13,392 nt of DNA from Spirochaetota bacterium (GCA_029548715.1 JAKPMW010000390.1:1-13392); one strand, 5' to 3'; positions 1 through 8,298 are shown, counted from the first letter of the stretch. Numbers and translations: made by a program. The notes: generated by a model from the sequence alone, not told the origin.

Positions 1-1
1 A

Positions 2-229
2 ACGCCCCTTGAGGACGCGATCCGACTGTACGAGGAGGGCATCAAGCTCTCGGCTTCCCTCTCTGAATATCTGGCGCATGCCGAACGCCGCATCCTTGTC
101 GCTCCCCGGACAAGCGAAGCACCTCTTTCCATTGATGAGTGCCAGCCCCTGGACAGCGATGAGGCCCCGGCCAAAAAATCGGCCCGGCCCCGCAAAACCC
201 CGCCAAAGACAGAGGAAAGCCTTTTTTAA
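2..229 (+). CDS. xseB: Exodeoxyribonuclease VII small subunit, 3' end only
   Basis: Seventy-five codons of an open frame run in from the left edge and end in TAA at 227-229; the start lies outside the window. The first 32 or so visible residues have the pattern of the second half of XseB: PLEDAIRLYEEGIKLSASL, then a charged helix ending in AERRI. XseB is the small subunit that assembles with XseA into exonuclease VII, which degrades single-stranded DNA in the cytoplasm. XseB normally ends soon after this helix. Here about 40 further residues follow, acidic at first and then rich in Lys, Pro and Arg (AKKSARPRKTPPK), probably a disordered tail. The family call rests on a short segment, but that segment is the most characteristic part of the protein. 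The next gene has its own promoter, so xseB probably ends an upstream operon. No convincing terminator hairpin follows it. Confidence 0.8.
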   Translation, partial: TPLEDAIRLYEEGIKLSASLSEYLAHAERRILVAPRTSEAPLSIDECQPLDSDEAPAKKSARPRKTPPKTEESLF

Positions 230-239
230 AAAAAACAGC

Positions 240-268
240 TTGACTTCCACTCCTGGCGCGACAATATT
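240..268 (+). promoter_or_regulatory. Candidate sigma70-type promoter upstream of the TPR gene
   Basis: TTGACT at 240-245, a 17-base spacer, then AATATT at 263-268. The -35 element matches the consensus at five of six positions, the -10 at four. The -10 lies inside a perfect 10-base palindrome, ACAATATTGT (261-270), which could be an operator or chance. This is the weaker of two promoter candidates in the 200-base gap between xseB and the TPR gene. Confidence 0.3.
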
Positions 269-317
269 GTGTATGGGTTTGTTTTTTACCCTCATATTTC
301 GAATATCAATTCTTCTA

Positions 318-347
318 TTGACATACGCATCCGGTCGTCCGTATATT
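318..347 (+). promoter_or_regulatory. Probable sigma70-type promoter of the TPR-greA unit
   Basis: A perfect TTGACA at 318-323 is followed after 18 bases by TATATT at 342-347, which matches five of six consensus positions. Transcription would start near 354 and leave a leader of about 75 bases before the GTG at 430. The surroundings are AT-rich in an otherwise GC-rich window, as expected for a promoter. It would drive both the TPR gene and greA, because no terminator separates them. Confidence 0.65.
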
Positions 348-429
348 TTCACGAGGGACGGCCCTGTGCGCCTGCGCCCTCCCGGGGTGGTCCAGCCTCG
401 GTACCACGTACTGCCGGGGAGGTGTCGCC

Positions 430-1440
430 GTGGACCATGACGGTCAGCTCACATTTGACGACGACCCCGACGCCCTACGCATGAAGTCCGCCATAAACCT
501 GCTCAGACTTGGCCAGTTTTCCCAGGCCACCGCTGCCTTTGGCGCCATCTTCGAGCATGATCCCGAGTATCCGGACATTGACACGGCAATCAAGGCTTCC
601 CGTTTTTGGGAAAACCGGACTGACGCGATTGCCTCGGGCTCGGCCGGGCTCGAAAAGGGCAAATTCCTCAAAGAGCAGTGGAATATCTTTGAAACCTTCA
701 TCGGCAGCGACGAGCGGGTGGACAACCTGCCCGCGATCAATGCCATTCGAACATACGTCTTCACCGAAGCCATCCACTGCTATACCCGGGCCTGGGAAAG
801 CACGATCGCCCCGGACATCTCCCTGGTGCATGACATTGGTGAGTGCTACTTCAACATCAGGGACTACGCAAAAGCGGTCGAGACCTTTGAATACGCCTGG
901 GAACTCAAGCGCGACAGCTCGCGCATTCTCTCGCGGCTGGCCGACACCTGCGAGGCCATGGCCGGCGATTCACGCGAACTGCGCAAGCGGGCTCTGCTCC
1001 TCTTCCGTGAAGCCTTTCTGCACAATCCTCGTGAAATTGAAGTCGAGAGACTCCGCTCACACCTGATCCGCCACCTTGCCGCCGAGGTCAGGGAGGCCGG
1101 CTTTACCGGCGAAGAGATCCCTTGCTGGATTCCGATTCATGCCGCATTCAGCCACAGTTTCAGCGTCAAACGCGAACTCGAGGAGCACGAGGTGCATGGA
1201 CTCCAGGATCAGGCGACACGCCTCGAGGCTGATCTTGGCAAAAGCGGGACCAACGCCCGGATTCTTCTTCCCGTCCTGCTCAACCGGTACATCTGGCTTC
1301 TTGATCACTACACACTCCAGGTTAATGACGCGGTCAAGGCTGAACTCGTCAGAAAACGTTTTCTCGAACGGGACCCCCAGACCTATGCCAGGGTGTATTC
1401 ACGACAGGATCCCAAAAAAACTGCTTCACCGCCGGCCTGA
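430..1440 (+). CDS. TPR-like helical-repeat protein upstream of greA
   Basis: This 336-residue protein begins with GTG at 430, chosen because GGGGAGGTG lies at 416-424 with good spacing; the later ATG at 481 has no comparable site. No signal peptide or membrane segment is visible, so it should be cytoplasmic. Helical hairpins of the tetratricopeptide type can be seen near residues 20-53 (NLLRLGQFSQATAAFGAIF) and 132-200 (DIGECYFNIRDYAKAVETF, then ALLLFREAFLHNP). TPR proteins usually act as binding scaffolds. Only 62 bases separate it from greA on the same strand and there is no terminator between them, so the two are probably co-transcribed. The long greA also has helical repeats at its N-terminus, which hints at a shared process, but that is inference. 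I do not recognise a named family beyond the TPR fold, and the exact repeat boundaries are uncertain. Confidence 0.85.
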   Translation: MDHDGQLTFDDDPDALRMKSAINLLRLGQFSQATAAFGAIFEHDPEYPDIDTAIKASRFWENRTDAIASGSAGLEKGKFLKEQWNIFETFIGSDERVDNLPAINAIRTYVFTEAIHCYTRAWESTIAPDISLVHDIGECYFNIRDYAKAVETFEYAWELKRDSSRILSRLADTCEAMAGDSRELRKRALLLFREAFLHNPREIEVERLRSHLIRHLAAEVREAGFTGEEIPCWIPIHAAFSHSFSVKRELEEHEVHGLQDQATRLEADLGKSGTNARILLPVLLNRYIWLLDHYTLQVNDAVKAELVRKRFLERDPQTYARVYSRQDPKKTASPPA

Positions 1441-1464
1441 AAGGTCCGGAATACGCACACTCGG

Positions 1465-1481
1465 GTGCACATGATATGCAC
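1465..1481. repeat. Near-perfect 17-bp palindrome between the TPR gene and greA
   Basis: GTGCACATGATATGCAC reads almost the same on both strands: the eight-base arms around the central G differ at one pair. It lies 24 bases past the TPR stop codon and ends six bases before the purine-rich greA ribosome binding site (1487-1495). It could be a protein-binding site, an RNA hairpin affecting processing or greA translation, or chance. Confidence 0.45.
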
Positions 1482-1502
1482 ACTTGAAAGGAAGGTCAGT
1501 AC

Positions 1503-4220
1503 ATGTCAGTTGACGTAATCGCGAAGGTTCAGGAGCTCCTCAATGAAGAAAAGTGGACCCGCGCCACGATTGAGAACTATTCGCGCAAAAACTTTATTGC
1601 GCTGGACAGCATCATCGAATCGGCACTCGCCCAGGGGATTGCCAAGGACGTACGGGAGATCTGTCTTGAGCACATGAAGCACTCACAAAACAGCATCATC
1701 ACGCTGTACGTGATCGGAATCATCAACTACGAAATCAAGGCCCTGGACAACAACTACCTGACCAAGGCGATCACTCTCTTCCGTGACAACAAAAAATGGG
1801 CCATCGTCGAATTCCTCGCCGACCGCATCCTGGCCTACGAGGAAAACCGCAAGGCGCTCAAGGCCCTGGCCACTGTGTACCAGAACATGAACAACGAAGA
1901 GGATCTCTGGAAGGTCTGGGAACGGCTGGTCAAGGTGGATCACGACAATGCCGAGATACCACGCAAGATTGCCCAGCATTACCACGAGTCAAATCCCGAT
2001 CTGGCGATCTACTATTACCGGATGACCCTGCGCCGCCTGGTTCTTCACGGGGACCTCGACGAGATGCGCGAGATCTGGAACAAGCTTGTTGAGCTTATCC
2101 CCCACGACCTTGACTTCTTCTTCTCCCTCGAACAGAAGCTGATTGACCGCAAGCTTTCGCCCGAGTCCATCAGCGATCACTACTACGCCCTCTTCACCTG
2201 CGCCTGCGAGCGGACACCCGAAACACGGATAGCCATCCTGCGCACGGTCTTGCGCCATCACCCGCGCCACAAGGATGCACGGCATGCCCTGAGTGCCACA
2301 TTGCGGGAGAAATACGCGGGGCACTCCCGCCTCGACAGCGCCATCCTGCTCTCCGGCATCGAGTCTCCGGCCACCCCGGTCGAAGGCGCCTATGAGATCT
2401 TCAGCAAGCACATCGCTCTTGACACCGGTGATTCTGTATTCCACCGGAGCTGGGGGATCGGCAAGATCGCATCCAACGACGGAGACTTCTGTCTCATAGA
2501 TTTTGACAGCAAGAAGAATCACCGGATGGATCTGGAGATGGCGAGCAAATCCCTGACCCGCCTTCCCAAGGACCACCTCTGGCTGATGGCCCGCGAACAG
2601 GCCGACGACCTGAAAAACATGGCAGCCAACGACCCCGAGTCATTCATGCGGATCGTGCTCAACTCGTTTGGCAAGGAGATGCTTCTCAAGGACATGAAGC
2701 AGGAGATCATCAAGGCCAAGGTCATGACAGAGAGTGGCTGGACGAGCTGGTGGAACCGGAACAAGAAGATCTTCAAGACGAATCCGGCTTTTGGTACCTC
2801 GCCAGAGAAGAAGAACGTCTACTTCCTGCGGGAAAAACCGATCACCCTCGAGGAAGACTCGCTGGCACGGTTTGAATCCGAAAAGGATTTTGTCAAAAAG
2901 CTTCTCATCTTCACCGATCTGCTCAATCATGCTGCCGACTTCTCCACCGTCGCCTTCCGGACCATGCTCGACTATTTCGCCGAGAAGGCCGCCTCCGGCA
3001 AGGGTGACAACGAAACCGCTGAGGCGGTTCTCTTCCTCTCCCGCTGTCTCAAGCAGGTCTCCGCCCGTGGCGTCCCGATGGACGTCAAGGAACCGGATCT
3101 GAAAGCCTTCTATGCAACCCTGGATGATCCTGCCCTGACCCTGGCAGCGCTGACAGATGTTGAAAACAGGCGGCAACTGATCGGCCTGATCCGCAAGCAC
3201 GATTCCAACTGGAAAGAGATCTACATGCGCATCCTCAGGCTTCCGCCTGCGACCTATGACGTGCGCGTCATGGACGACCTCTTTGCCAGCGACTACGGCG
3301 ATCAGGTCATGGTCTTTTTCAACAATGTGGTCACACACTACCGCGACAACATCGACCGCCTCGTCTGGCTGGCAAAACTCTTTTTTGAACGCGAAAAGCG
3401 GGATGACGCGATTCATCTCAATCTTCCCGACCTGATCGCCGCCATGCTTGACATCATGGCTGTCGCCAACCGTGACATCCAGAACAAGTCAAATGTCAGT
3501 GTCAACCGCAGGCGCTACCAGACCCTCAATGACATCCTCTTCAAGGAAAGCCGCCTCGAACGCTTTATCGAGGAAGAATCACGCGAGATGGTCTCCAGGA
3601 TCACCGGGGTACTTCCGGTCATCAGGGATGCGGTTGACGAGACAGAACTCCTTCACGTCGAAAGCAAGCTGCGCGAAAAACACCCCGGTCTCGAAATCGG
3701 CGGCAAGAAACCGGCCGAGGAGACCCGCGAACTGCACATCTTCCTTGTCACGCGCGACAGCTATTCGCAAAAACAGGCCGAATACAAGCACATCGTCGAG
3801 GTCGAGATCCCGGCCAACTCAAAGGACATCTCGCTGGCAACCGCCCAGGGAGACCTGTCAGAAAACGCGGAGTACAAGGCCGCTCTCGAACACCAGGAAC
3901 AGCTCAAGGCCCGTGTATCGGCGCTCGATGAAGAACTCAAAAAAGCCCGGATCGTCGAGGCACATGATGTCACAACCGACGAAACCGGCTTTGGCTGCCG
4001 GGTGACCCTGGCCAATCTTGACAACAACAGCGAAGAGATCCTGACCATTCTTGGCGAGTGGGAATCCAATCCCCAGGCCGGCATCATCTCCTACAAGTCG
4101 CCCCTGGGCCGCTCGATTCTCTTCCGGAAACCGGGTGATGAGTTCGAGTTCCAGCTTGACAGCAAGCGAACCCGCTATCGTGTCGTCTCAATCGCGCCTG
4201 CCGCAGTCTTTGGCGGCTGA
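1503..4220 (+). CDS. greA: Spirochaete-type long transcription elongation factor GreA
   Basis: GreA binds the secondary channel of RNA polymerase and stimulates cleavage of backtracked RNA. This protein has 905 residues against about 160 for ordinary GreA; long forms of this kind are known from spirochaetes. The C-terminal 160 or so residues are the GreA part: a coiled coil with the tip motif GDLSENAEY at residues 783-791, carrying the acidic Asp784 and Glu787 that coordinate the catalytic magnesium, then the globular domain with the SYKSPLGRSIL segment typical of the family. The first 750 residues are mainly helical, with TPR-like stretches. Around residues 310-353 sits a short beta-like unit (VFHRSWGIGKI, then LIDFDSKKNHRMDLEMA) that resembles small SH3- or CarD-like RNA-polymerase-binding folds by eye only. 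ATG at 1503 follows AAAGGAAGG at 1487-1495. The gene ends at a strong terminator. Confidence 0.93.
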   Translation: MSVDVIAKVQELLNEEKWTRATIENYSRKNFIALDSIIESALAQGIAKDVREICLEHMKHSQNSIITLYVIGIINYEIKALDNNYLTKAITLFRDNKKWAIVEFLADRILAYEENRKALKALATVYQNMNNEEDLWKVWERLVKVDHDNAEIPRKIAQHYHESNPDLAIYYYRMTLRRLVLHGDLDEMREIWNKLVELIPHDLDFFFSLEQKLIDRKLSPESISDHYYALFTCACERTPETRIAILRTVLRHHPRHKDARHALSATLREKYAGHSRLDSAILLSGIESPATPVEGAYEIFSKHIALDTGDSVFHRSWGIGKIASNDGDFCLIDFDSKKNHRMDLEMASKSLTRLPKDHLWLMAREQADDLKNMAANDPESFMRIVLNSFGKEMLLKDMKQEIIKAKVMTESGWTSWWNRNKKIFKTNPAFGTSPEKKNVYFLREKPITLEEDSLARFESEKDFVKKLLIFTDLLNHAADFSTVAFRTMLDYFAEKAASGKGDNETAEAVLFLSRCLKQVSARGVPMDVKEPDLKAFYATLDDPALTLAALTDVENRRQLIGLIRKHDSNWKEIYMRILRLPPATYDVRVMDDLFASDYGDQVMVFFNNVVTHYRDNIDRLVWLAKLFFEREKRDDAIHLNLPDLIAAMLDIMAVANRDIQNKSNVSVNRRRYQTLNDILFKESRLERFIEEESREMVSRITGVLPVIRDAVDETELLHVESKLREKHPGLEIGGKKPAEETRELHIFLVTRDSYSQKQAEYKHIVEVEIPANSKDISLATAQGDLSENAEYKAALEHQEQLKARVSALDEELKKARIVEAHDVTTDETGFGCRVTLANLDNNSEEILTILGEWESNPQAGIISYKSPLGRSILFRKPGDEFEFQLDSKRTRYRVVSIAPAAVFGG

Positions 4221-4244
4221 AAACAGTTTTCCGGATGTACCCAG

Positions 4245-4277
4245 AAAAAGGACCGCCCACCCGGGGCGGTCCTTTTT
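4245..4277 (+). terminator. Strong intrinsic terminator after greA
   Basis: A perfect 14-base stem, AAAAAGGACCGCCC (4245-4258) with GGGCGGTCCTTTTT (4264-4277), encloses the loop ACCCG. Its core is nine GC-rich pairs, followed by five T residues. It lies 24 bases past the greA stop. Because the other arm starts with five A residues, the mirror-image structure could also stop minus-strand transcripts. Confidence 0.93.
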
Positions 4278-4343
4278 CATACAGGGTGCCGACAACACAT
4301 TTTTGTGATATTCTTTTGCTGCCACATGCAAAGGAGGCTTGCC

Positions 4344-5096
4344 GTGAACACATCCACCCGCATTGCCAGCGCCCTGGCTGTCATCATCCTGACTGGCTGC
4401 GCTTCAGCACAGACACAACTGATCCGCGTCCCGGCAGGCGAACTGTTTGCAGTCGGCAGACTGGTAGCCAACCAGCCCCTGGGCCTGTCCAACCCCTCAG
4501 AGTATGTCCTCGAGGATGGGCGCCTCTACAGGGGCCTGCCCTGGCGGGCCAACGGAGTCAATCTGCGCATCGGTCCCGGATCTCTCCCCCCGGCCGGCTC
4601 CCTTGTCCTCTACCGCTACACAGCTCAACCCAGTCTCGCCGACATTCTTGTAGACGCGGGACAGGCTCCCGAGGAATATGGGGCCCGCGAGTCAATGCAG
4701 CAGCTACGCAGTGACTGGATGGCTCCTGAAACAGGCTTTTCGGTCGGAAGGAGCACCAGAGCCGTCATGAAACGGACCGCCTGGCATGATGTCGCCTGGA
4801 TCCAGCCCTTCGATGCCATCCGGGTAGAGCGGGGAAAAGACATCCGGATCACCCTCTCCAATCCGACCGACACTGTGATGAGCGGGATTGAAATCGCCGC
4901 GCACTACGAAGGTGGCCGGGGCAAACCCTGGCCGCGCTATGAGAGGAAGACAATCGAGCGTCTGGCCCCCGGAGAACGACAGACACTCGTCTGGCCGCTC
5001 TCGCTCACGAATGACGAACGCGGAGGAAATCACACCTATGTCTCGCTTATTGTCAAAGGAACACTTGGTTCGAGATCCCTGAGTTTTGAATATTAG
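4344..5096 (+). CDS. Lipoprotein of unknown function
   Basis: This 250-residue protein starts at GTG 4344, seven bases after AAAGGAGG (4329-4336); the open frame extends 13 codons further upstream without a ribosome binding site. The N-terminus is a lipoprotein signal: MNTSTR, a hydrophobic stretch, then the lipobox ILTGC with the lipidated Cys19. The mature part should be anchored in a membrane outside the cytoplasm. Residues from about 155 on look beta-rich: VERGKDIRITLSNPTDTV, and later a LAPGERQTLVWPL segment, resembling an immunoglobulin-like or CARDB-type domain; this is a visual impression. No catalytic motif stands out. The gene lies alone between the greA terminator and a convergent kinase gene; its TAG stop overlaps the TAA of that gene by four bases. 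I found no convincing promoter in the 66 bases upstream. The family is not recognised. Confidence 0.85.
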   Translation: MNTSTRIASALAVIILTGCASAQTQLIRVPAGELFAVGRLVANQPLGLSNPSEYVLEDGRLYRGLPWRANGVNLRIGPGSLPPAGSLVLYRYTAQPSLADILVDAGQAPEEYGARESMQQLRSDWMAPETGFSVGRSTRAVMKRTAWHDVAWIQPFDAIRVERGKDIRITLSNPTDTVMSGIEIAAHYEGGRGKPWPRYERKTIERLAPGERQTLVWPLSLTNDERGGNHTYVSLIVKGTLGSRSLSFEY

Positions 5097-7279
5097 GCCG
5101 AAGCCATCCTGAACTGAATCCGGCAGACGAATCCCCCGTCATTGGACATGGAGAGCTGTCCCTCAAGCTGCCGTACCAAAAGCCGGACAAGCCGCATCCC
5201 AAAACCGCCTGCAGTGCCTTCCAGCACGGCAGGCGGAACCCCGGCCCCGCTGTCACGATACAGGAGCACACGGGTGCCATCCGGGCTGCAGCGATACTCC
5301 ACAAAAATCGAACCACCGGTTCCTGAAAAGGCATATTTGTAACTGTTGGTAACCAGCTCATTGACGAGCATCCCCAGGGGGAAAATCTCCCGGGAATCCA
5401 GCTGGTCTTCGTCTATCTCGGCCGTGATCACCACATTGCGGTGCCGTCCGAAGGAATCACCCGCAGCCCCGAGCAGCTCCTCAAGATATTGCCGCACCGA
5501 GATAAAGCGAAAATCCTGGCCCATAAAGAGATTGTCATACACCGCCCACATGCTGGTGATGCGCCCAACAGCATCCGTCAGGGCATCCCGTGCCTCACCG
5601 GTATGGCAGTGATCCGCCTGCAGGGTAAGGAGATTTGAAATGGTGCTCATGTTGTTTTTTATCCGGTGATGCACCTCCCGCAAAAGCAGCTCCTTTTCGT
5701 CCAGCAGCTTCTGGACCTTTTCGGCACTCTCCCGGCTTTCGTCGAGGGCCCTCTTCCGGTCCGTGATATCAATGGTAAATCCTGCAAGATACCGGGCCTG
5801 GCCGTCGATATAAATAGGAAATTTGATGGTTGTATAGCAGTGTCCGTTGAGCTCTTCATCAACCATGATCTCCCTGCCCTCGGACAGGATTCGCTTGTCA
5901 TCCTCGATCATGGACATGGCGAGATCTGATGGAAACAGGTCATTCATGGTTTTCCCGATCAGATCTTCGAGAGGGCGACCCAGCATCCTCTCGTAGTTGC
6001 GGCTCAGGCGGAGGGAGCGAATCTCACTGTCCTTGAAAAATACGTACACCGGACTGTGCTCAAGAAACTCGGTAAAAATGGTCTCGGTTTCGTGCAGTGC
6101 AGTCTCGGTCCGCCGCAAGCCCCCCACATCCTCAAACGCCACCCCGAGCTTGTTGCCGGGTACCGGGAAAGCACGAACCTGGTATATCCCCGAGACGCGC
6201 TTGTCCGAGTAGGCAACATTTTCGAGGGTGACAGGCTCCTCCGTCTCAAGAACCTTCATGTACTTTTCTCGAATCCCAAGTGCCGCATGATTGGGCCAGA
6301 TCTCGTCAAATTCCCTGCCCAGCCACTGTTCCTCGTCGATCCCTGTCATCTGGGTCGCTGACTTGTTGGCCTTGAGCAGGCGTAGCGAGCCATCGCCCGG
6401 CTCGTACTGGTAAATAAAGAGTCCCGAGGGAATGGCCGCGATAATATCGGCAAGCGTCCTGGCAGCCAGGGCCTGCCGCTCCTCGGCCAGCTTGCGTTCG
6501 TGAATATCGGTATGCGTTCCCGCAATCCGCTCAGGGGTCCCATCGGAAAATTTCGAGAGGACCCGTCCCCTGATCAGGATCCAGCGCCACTCGCCCCCGG
6601 CAGACCTGAATCGACATTCGTAATTATACTCGTCCATTTCGCCGGCCATGCACTGCCTGAAGAGCCCGACAGCCCCATCCATGTCCCCGGGATGGATAAG
6701 CGCCCGCCAGAGATCAACCGAAGGCTGCATGGCATCCGGCTCGTATCCCAGCATCGTGAAATACCGAGGACTCCAGTAGAGCCGGCCCTGGTCGGGATAA
6801 TAGTCCCAGATCGCATCACTGACCGCAGTCAGGGCAAAATCCAGCCGCTGGCGACTGCTGGCCAGGTGCTCAAGCTGGATTTCAATCCTGCGGTGGGCAT
6901 CAAAGAGGTCATACGCCATCTCAATCGAGCTCAGCAGGACAAAATCACCCGAGTTCTTGATCACATACCCGTACCGGGTAATTCCCCGGACCTTGCGCAC
7001 CATCTCCTCCTCTGAATGCGAGGTAAGAAACACGATAGGGATGGTGCGCCCGGCAAGTATCCTCTGGGCGGCAATGGTTCCGTCAATTCCCGGACCCAAA
7101 TCGATGTCCATCAGGACCAGGGAGACACTCTCATCCTGCAGGGCAAGTTCAACTGCTTCCTCCCCCGTCATGGCTGTGGAAACATCGTAGCCGAAGTCCC
7201 CCAGCATGAGCGACGTCAATGTCGAAAGCAGGGGATCGTCCTCCACAAGGAGGATTTTCCTGCGGACTGTATGTTCCAT
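5093..7279 (-). CDS. Hybrid sensor histidine kinase: REC, three PAS, HisKA_2 and ATPase domains
   Basis: A 728-residue soluble signalling protein without membrane segments. Domains in order: a receiver domain (about residues 8-125) with acidic pocket EDD at 13-15, phospho-acceptor Asp58, Thr86 and Lys108; PAS domains near 148-265, 280-395 and 405-520; a HisKA_2 dimerisation domain with EVHHRIKNN, phospho-acceptor probably His538; and a GHKL ATPase with N box (MLVNELVTNSYKYAF), G1 (DSGAG) and G2 (GGFGMRLVRLLV). There is no output domain, so its phosphoryl partner is probably a separate response regulator, and the N-terminal receiver suggests it is itself controlled by another kinase. I chose ATG 7279 because the receiver begins seven residues later; an in-frame ATG at 7318 has no ribosome binding site and lies in a hairpin. 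It follows the propeller lipoprotein gene by a short gap and converges with the lipoprotein gene on the other strand. Confidence 0.92.
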   Translation of the reverse strand: MEHTVRRKILLVEDDPLLSTLTSLMLGDFGYDVSTAMTGEEAVELALQDESVSLVLMDIDLGPGIDGTIAAQRILAGRTIPIVFLTSHSEEEMVRKVRGITRYGYVIKNSGDFVLLSSIEMAYDLFDAHRRIEIQLEHLASSRQRLDFALTAVSDAIWDYYPDQGRLYWSPRYFTMLGYEPDAMQPSVDLWRALIHPGDMDGAVGLFRQCMAGEMDEYNYECRFRSAGGEWRWILIRGRVLSKFSDGTPERIAGTHTDIHERKLAEERQALAARTLADIIAAIPSGLFIYQYEPGDGSLRLLKANKSATQMTGIDEEQWLGREFDEIWPNHAALGIREKYMKVLETEEPVTLENVAYSDKRVSGIYQVRAFPVPGNKLGVAFEDVGGLRRTETALHETETIFTEFLEHSPVYVFFKDSEIRSLRLSRNYERMLGRPLEDLIGKTMNDLFPSDLAMSMIEDDKRILSEGREIMVDEELNGHCYTTIKFPIYIDGQARYLAGFTIDITDRKRALDESRESAEKVQKLLDEKELLLREVHHRIKNNMSTISNLLTLQADHCHTGEARDALTDAVGRITSMWAVYDNLFMGQDFRFISVRQYLEELLGAAGDSFGRHRNVVITAEIDEDQLDSREIFPLGMLVNELVTNSYKYAFSGTGGSIFVEYRCSPDGTRVLLYRDSGAGVPPAVLEGTAGGFGMRLVRLLVRQLEGQLSMSNDGGFVCRIQFRMASA

Positions 7280-7315
7280 CTGGTGACTGACCCTGCCCTT
7301 TCGGGAAACGTGCCT

Positions 7316-7335
7316 CATGCCGGGGACTCGGCATG
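7316..7335 (-). repeat. Intercistronic hairpin before the kinase gene
   Basis: CATGCCG (7316-7322) and CGGCATG (7329-7335) form a perfect 7-bp stem with a six-base loop, in the gap between the stop of the propeller gene (7342) and the kinase start. No T run follows on the minus strand, so it is not a standard terminator. It sequesters the alternative ATG at 7318, which supports 7279 as the working start, or could tune translation of the kinase. Confidence 0.5.
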
Positions 7336-7341
7336 CCAGGA

Positions 7342-8262
7342 CTAAAACTTCCTGATATACCAGGCGCCGGAAGAATCACCGTACAAAAGCCAGACAGACC
7401 CGGCCGAGTCCACTCCAAAAGTATAGCGTATTGCATAGGTATGCGCAAGGGCGACCCGAACCCAGGCGGATCCGTCAAGCCGCCAGACCGAGATTCCGTC
7501 AAAATGGCCGGCCAGCAGATATATCGTCCCCCCAAAGGACTTGATCTGCGGACTGCCACTGGCACCGGCCGGAATGGTCACGCTGGTCCAGTTCCCGGCA
7601 ACGCGCTTTTTAATCTCAGTCTGGGACGCAGTCCAGTTTTTGTAGGCCAGATACGGAACGCCAGCGCCATCAAAGGCCAGTGAGGTATCATTGGCCTGGA
7701 CCGTGCCTGCGTTGACTGCCGCGCCACCCACAATCCCCCAGCTTCCGTCAAAAGCCATCACGGTCGCATCAAACGACGGGGTCTGGGTGTAATCCTGGAA
7801 GGCAACCCAGGGCTTGTTGCTCGAGTCAAAGGCAAGCGACGGGGTATACGCCCCGCCAGCGGTAAAGAGCGGCGACCCGACCGCCTGCCATGCCGCTGCC
7901 CCCGTATCAAACAGTGACAGGCTGGCCTTCATCCCGCCGGTGGTCTCTCCCCAGAGGGCAAAAATCCTGTTAGTGCAGATCCCGAGCTGGATATCCCGGC
8001 TCACGCCCGAGTTGAGGCTGCTACCAAGCTGGGTCAGCGTTGATCCATTCCAGGACCAGACAGCATTGTTGACGGTAGCGCCGTCCACATAGACCGGAGC
8101 ACCGACAATGATATTCCCCGCCGCGTCGGCAAGAACTGCCGGTGCGACCCAGCCTGAGGGATCGCCATTGGCAATCTTCCCGCCGGCGTCAGCCCAGTTT
8201 GAACCGGCAGGATCATACTGCGCGAGGTAAAACCCGTTATCGTTGGTTGACTGCCAGGCCAC
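7342..8262 (-). CDS. Beta-propeller part of an interrupted lipoprotein gene
   Basis: This is the downstream part of a lipoprotein gene split by one in-frame TAA at 8299-8301; the open frame after that stop begins at 8298, and the first possible start is GTG at 8262, with only AAGG near it. The sequence from just after the stop holds about seven repeats of 40-45 residues: a short hydrophobic strand, a DxxG-type turn, a second strand, then an aromatic-rich turn. Examples are SLLCRDGKAWVAWQ (directly after the stop), SLAFDSSNKPWVAFQ and SLAFDGAGVPYLAYK. Seven such units suggest a seven-bladed beta-propeller, the last repeat being short (VWLLYGDSSGAWYIRKF at the end). Such domains bind ligands or partners; no catalytic residues are evident. 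If started at 8262, the protein would lack a signal peptide and part of blade one, so an independent function is doubtful. Probably a pseudogene half, unless the stop is read through. Confidence 0.6.
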   Translation of the reverse strand: MAWQSTNDNGFYLAQYDPAGSNWADAGGKIANGDPSGWVAPAVLADAAGNIIVGAPVYVDGATVNNAVWSWNGSTLTQLGSSLNSGVSRDIQLGICTNRIFALWGETTGGMKASLSLFDTGAAAWQAVGSPLFTAGGAYTPSLAFDSSNKPWVAFQDYTQTPSFDATVMAFDGSWGIVGGAAVNAGTVQANDTSLAFDGAGVPYLAYKNWTASQTEIKKRVAGNWTSVTIPAGASGSPQIKSFGGTIYLLAGHFDGISVWRLDGSAWVRVALAHTYAIRYTFGVDSAGSVWLLYGDSSGAWYIRKF

Positions 8263-8273
8263 CCATGCCTTGC

Positions 8274-8294
8274 CATCCCTGCAGAGCAGGGATG
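8274..8294 (-). repeat. Perfect hairpin just downstream of the internal stop codon
   Basis: CATCCCTGC (8274-8282) and GCAGGGATG (8286-8294) make a perfect 9-bp stem with a three-base loop. On the minus-strand message it begins four bases after the TAA at 8301-8299. No U tract follows, so it is not a classical terminator. It could stimulate stop-codon readthrough, halt transcripts when translation stops, or be a mutation-prone quasi-palindrome that has nothing to do with expression. Confidence 0.6.
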
Positions 8295-8298
8295 CATT

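Noticed and set aside
217..241. T6A8 tract with short flanking repeats after xseB
   Set aside because: The A/T palindrome has no loop and no GC-rich stem, so it does not qualify as an intrinsic terminator.
2640..3416. Open frame of 258 codons on the minus strand opposite greA
   Set aside because: It mirrors the codon pattern of greA, has no start signal and shows no domain motifs.
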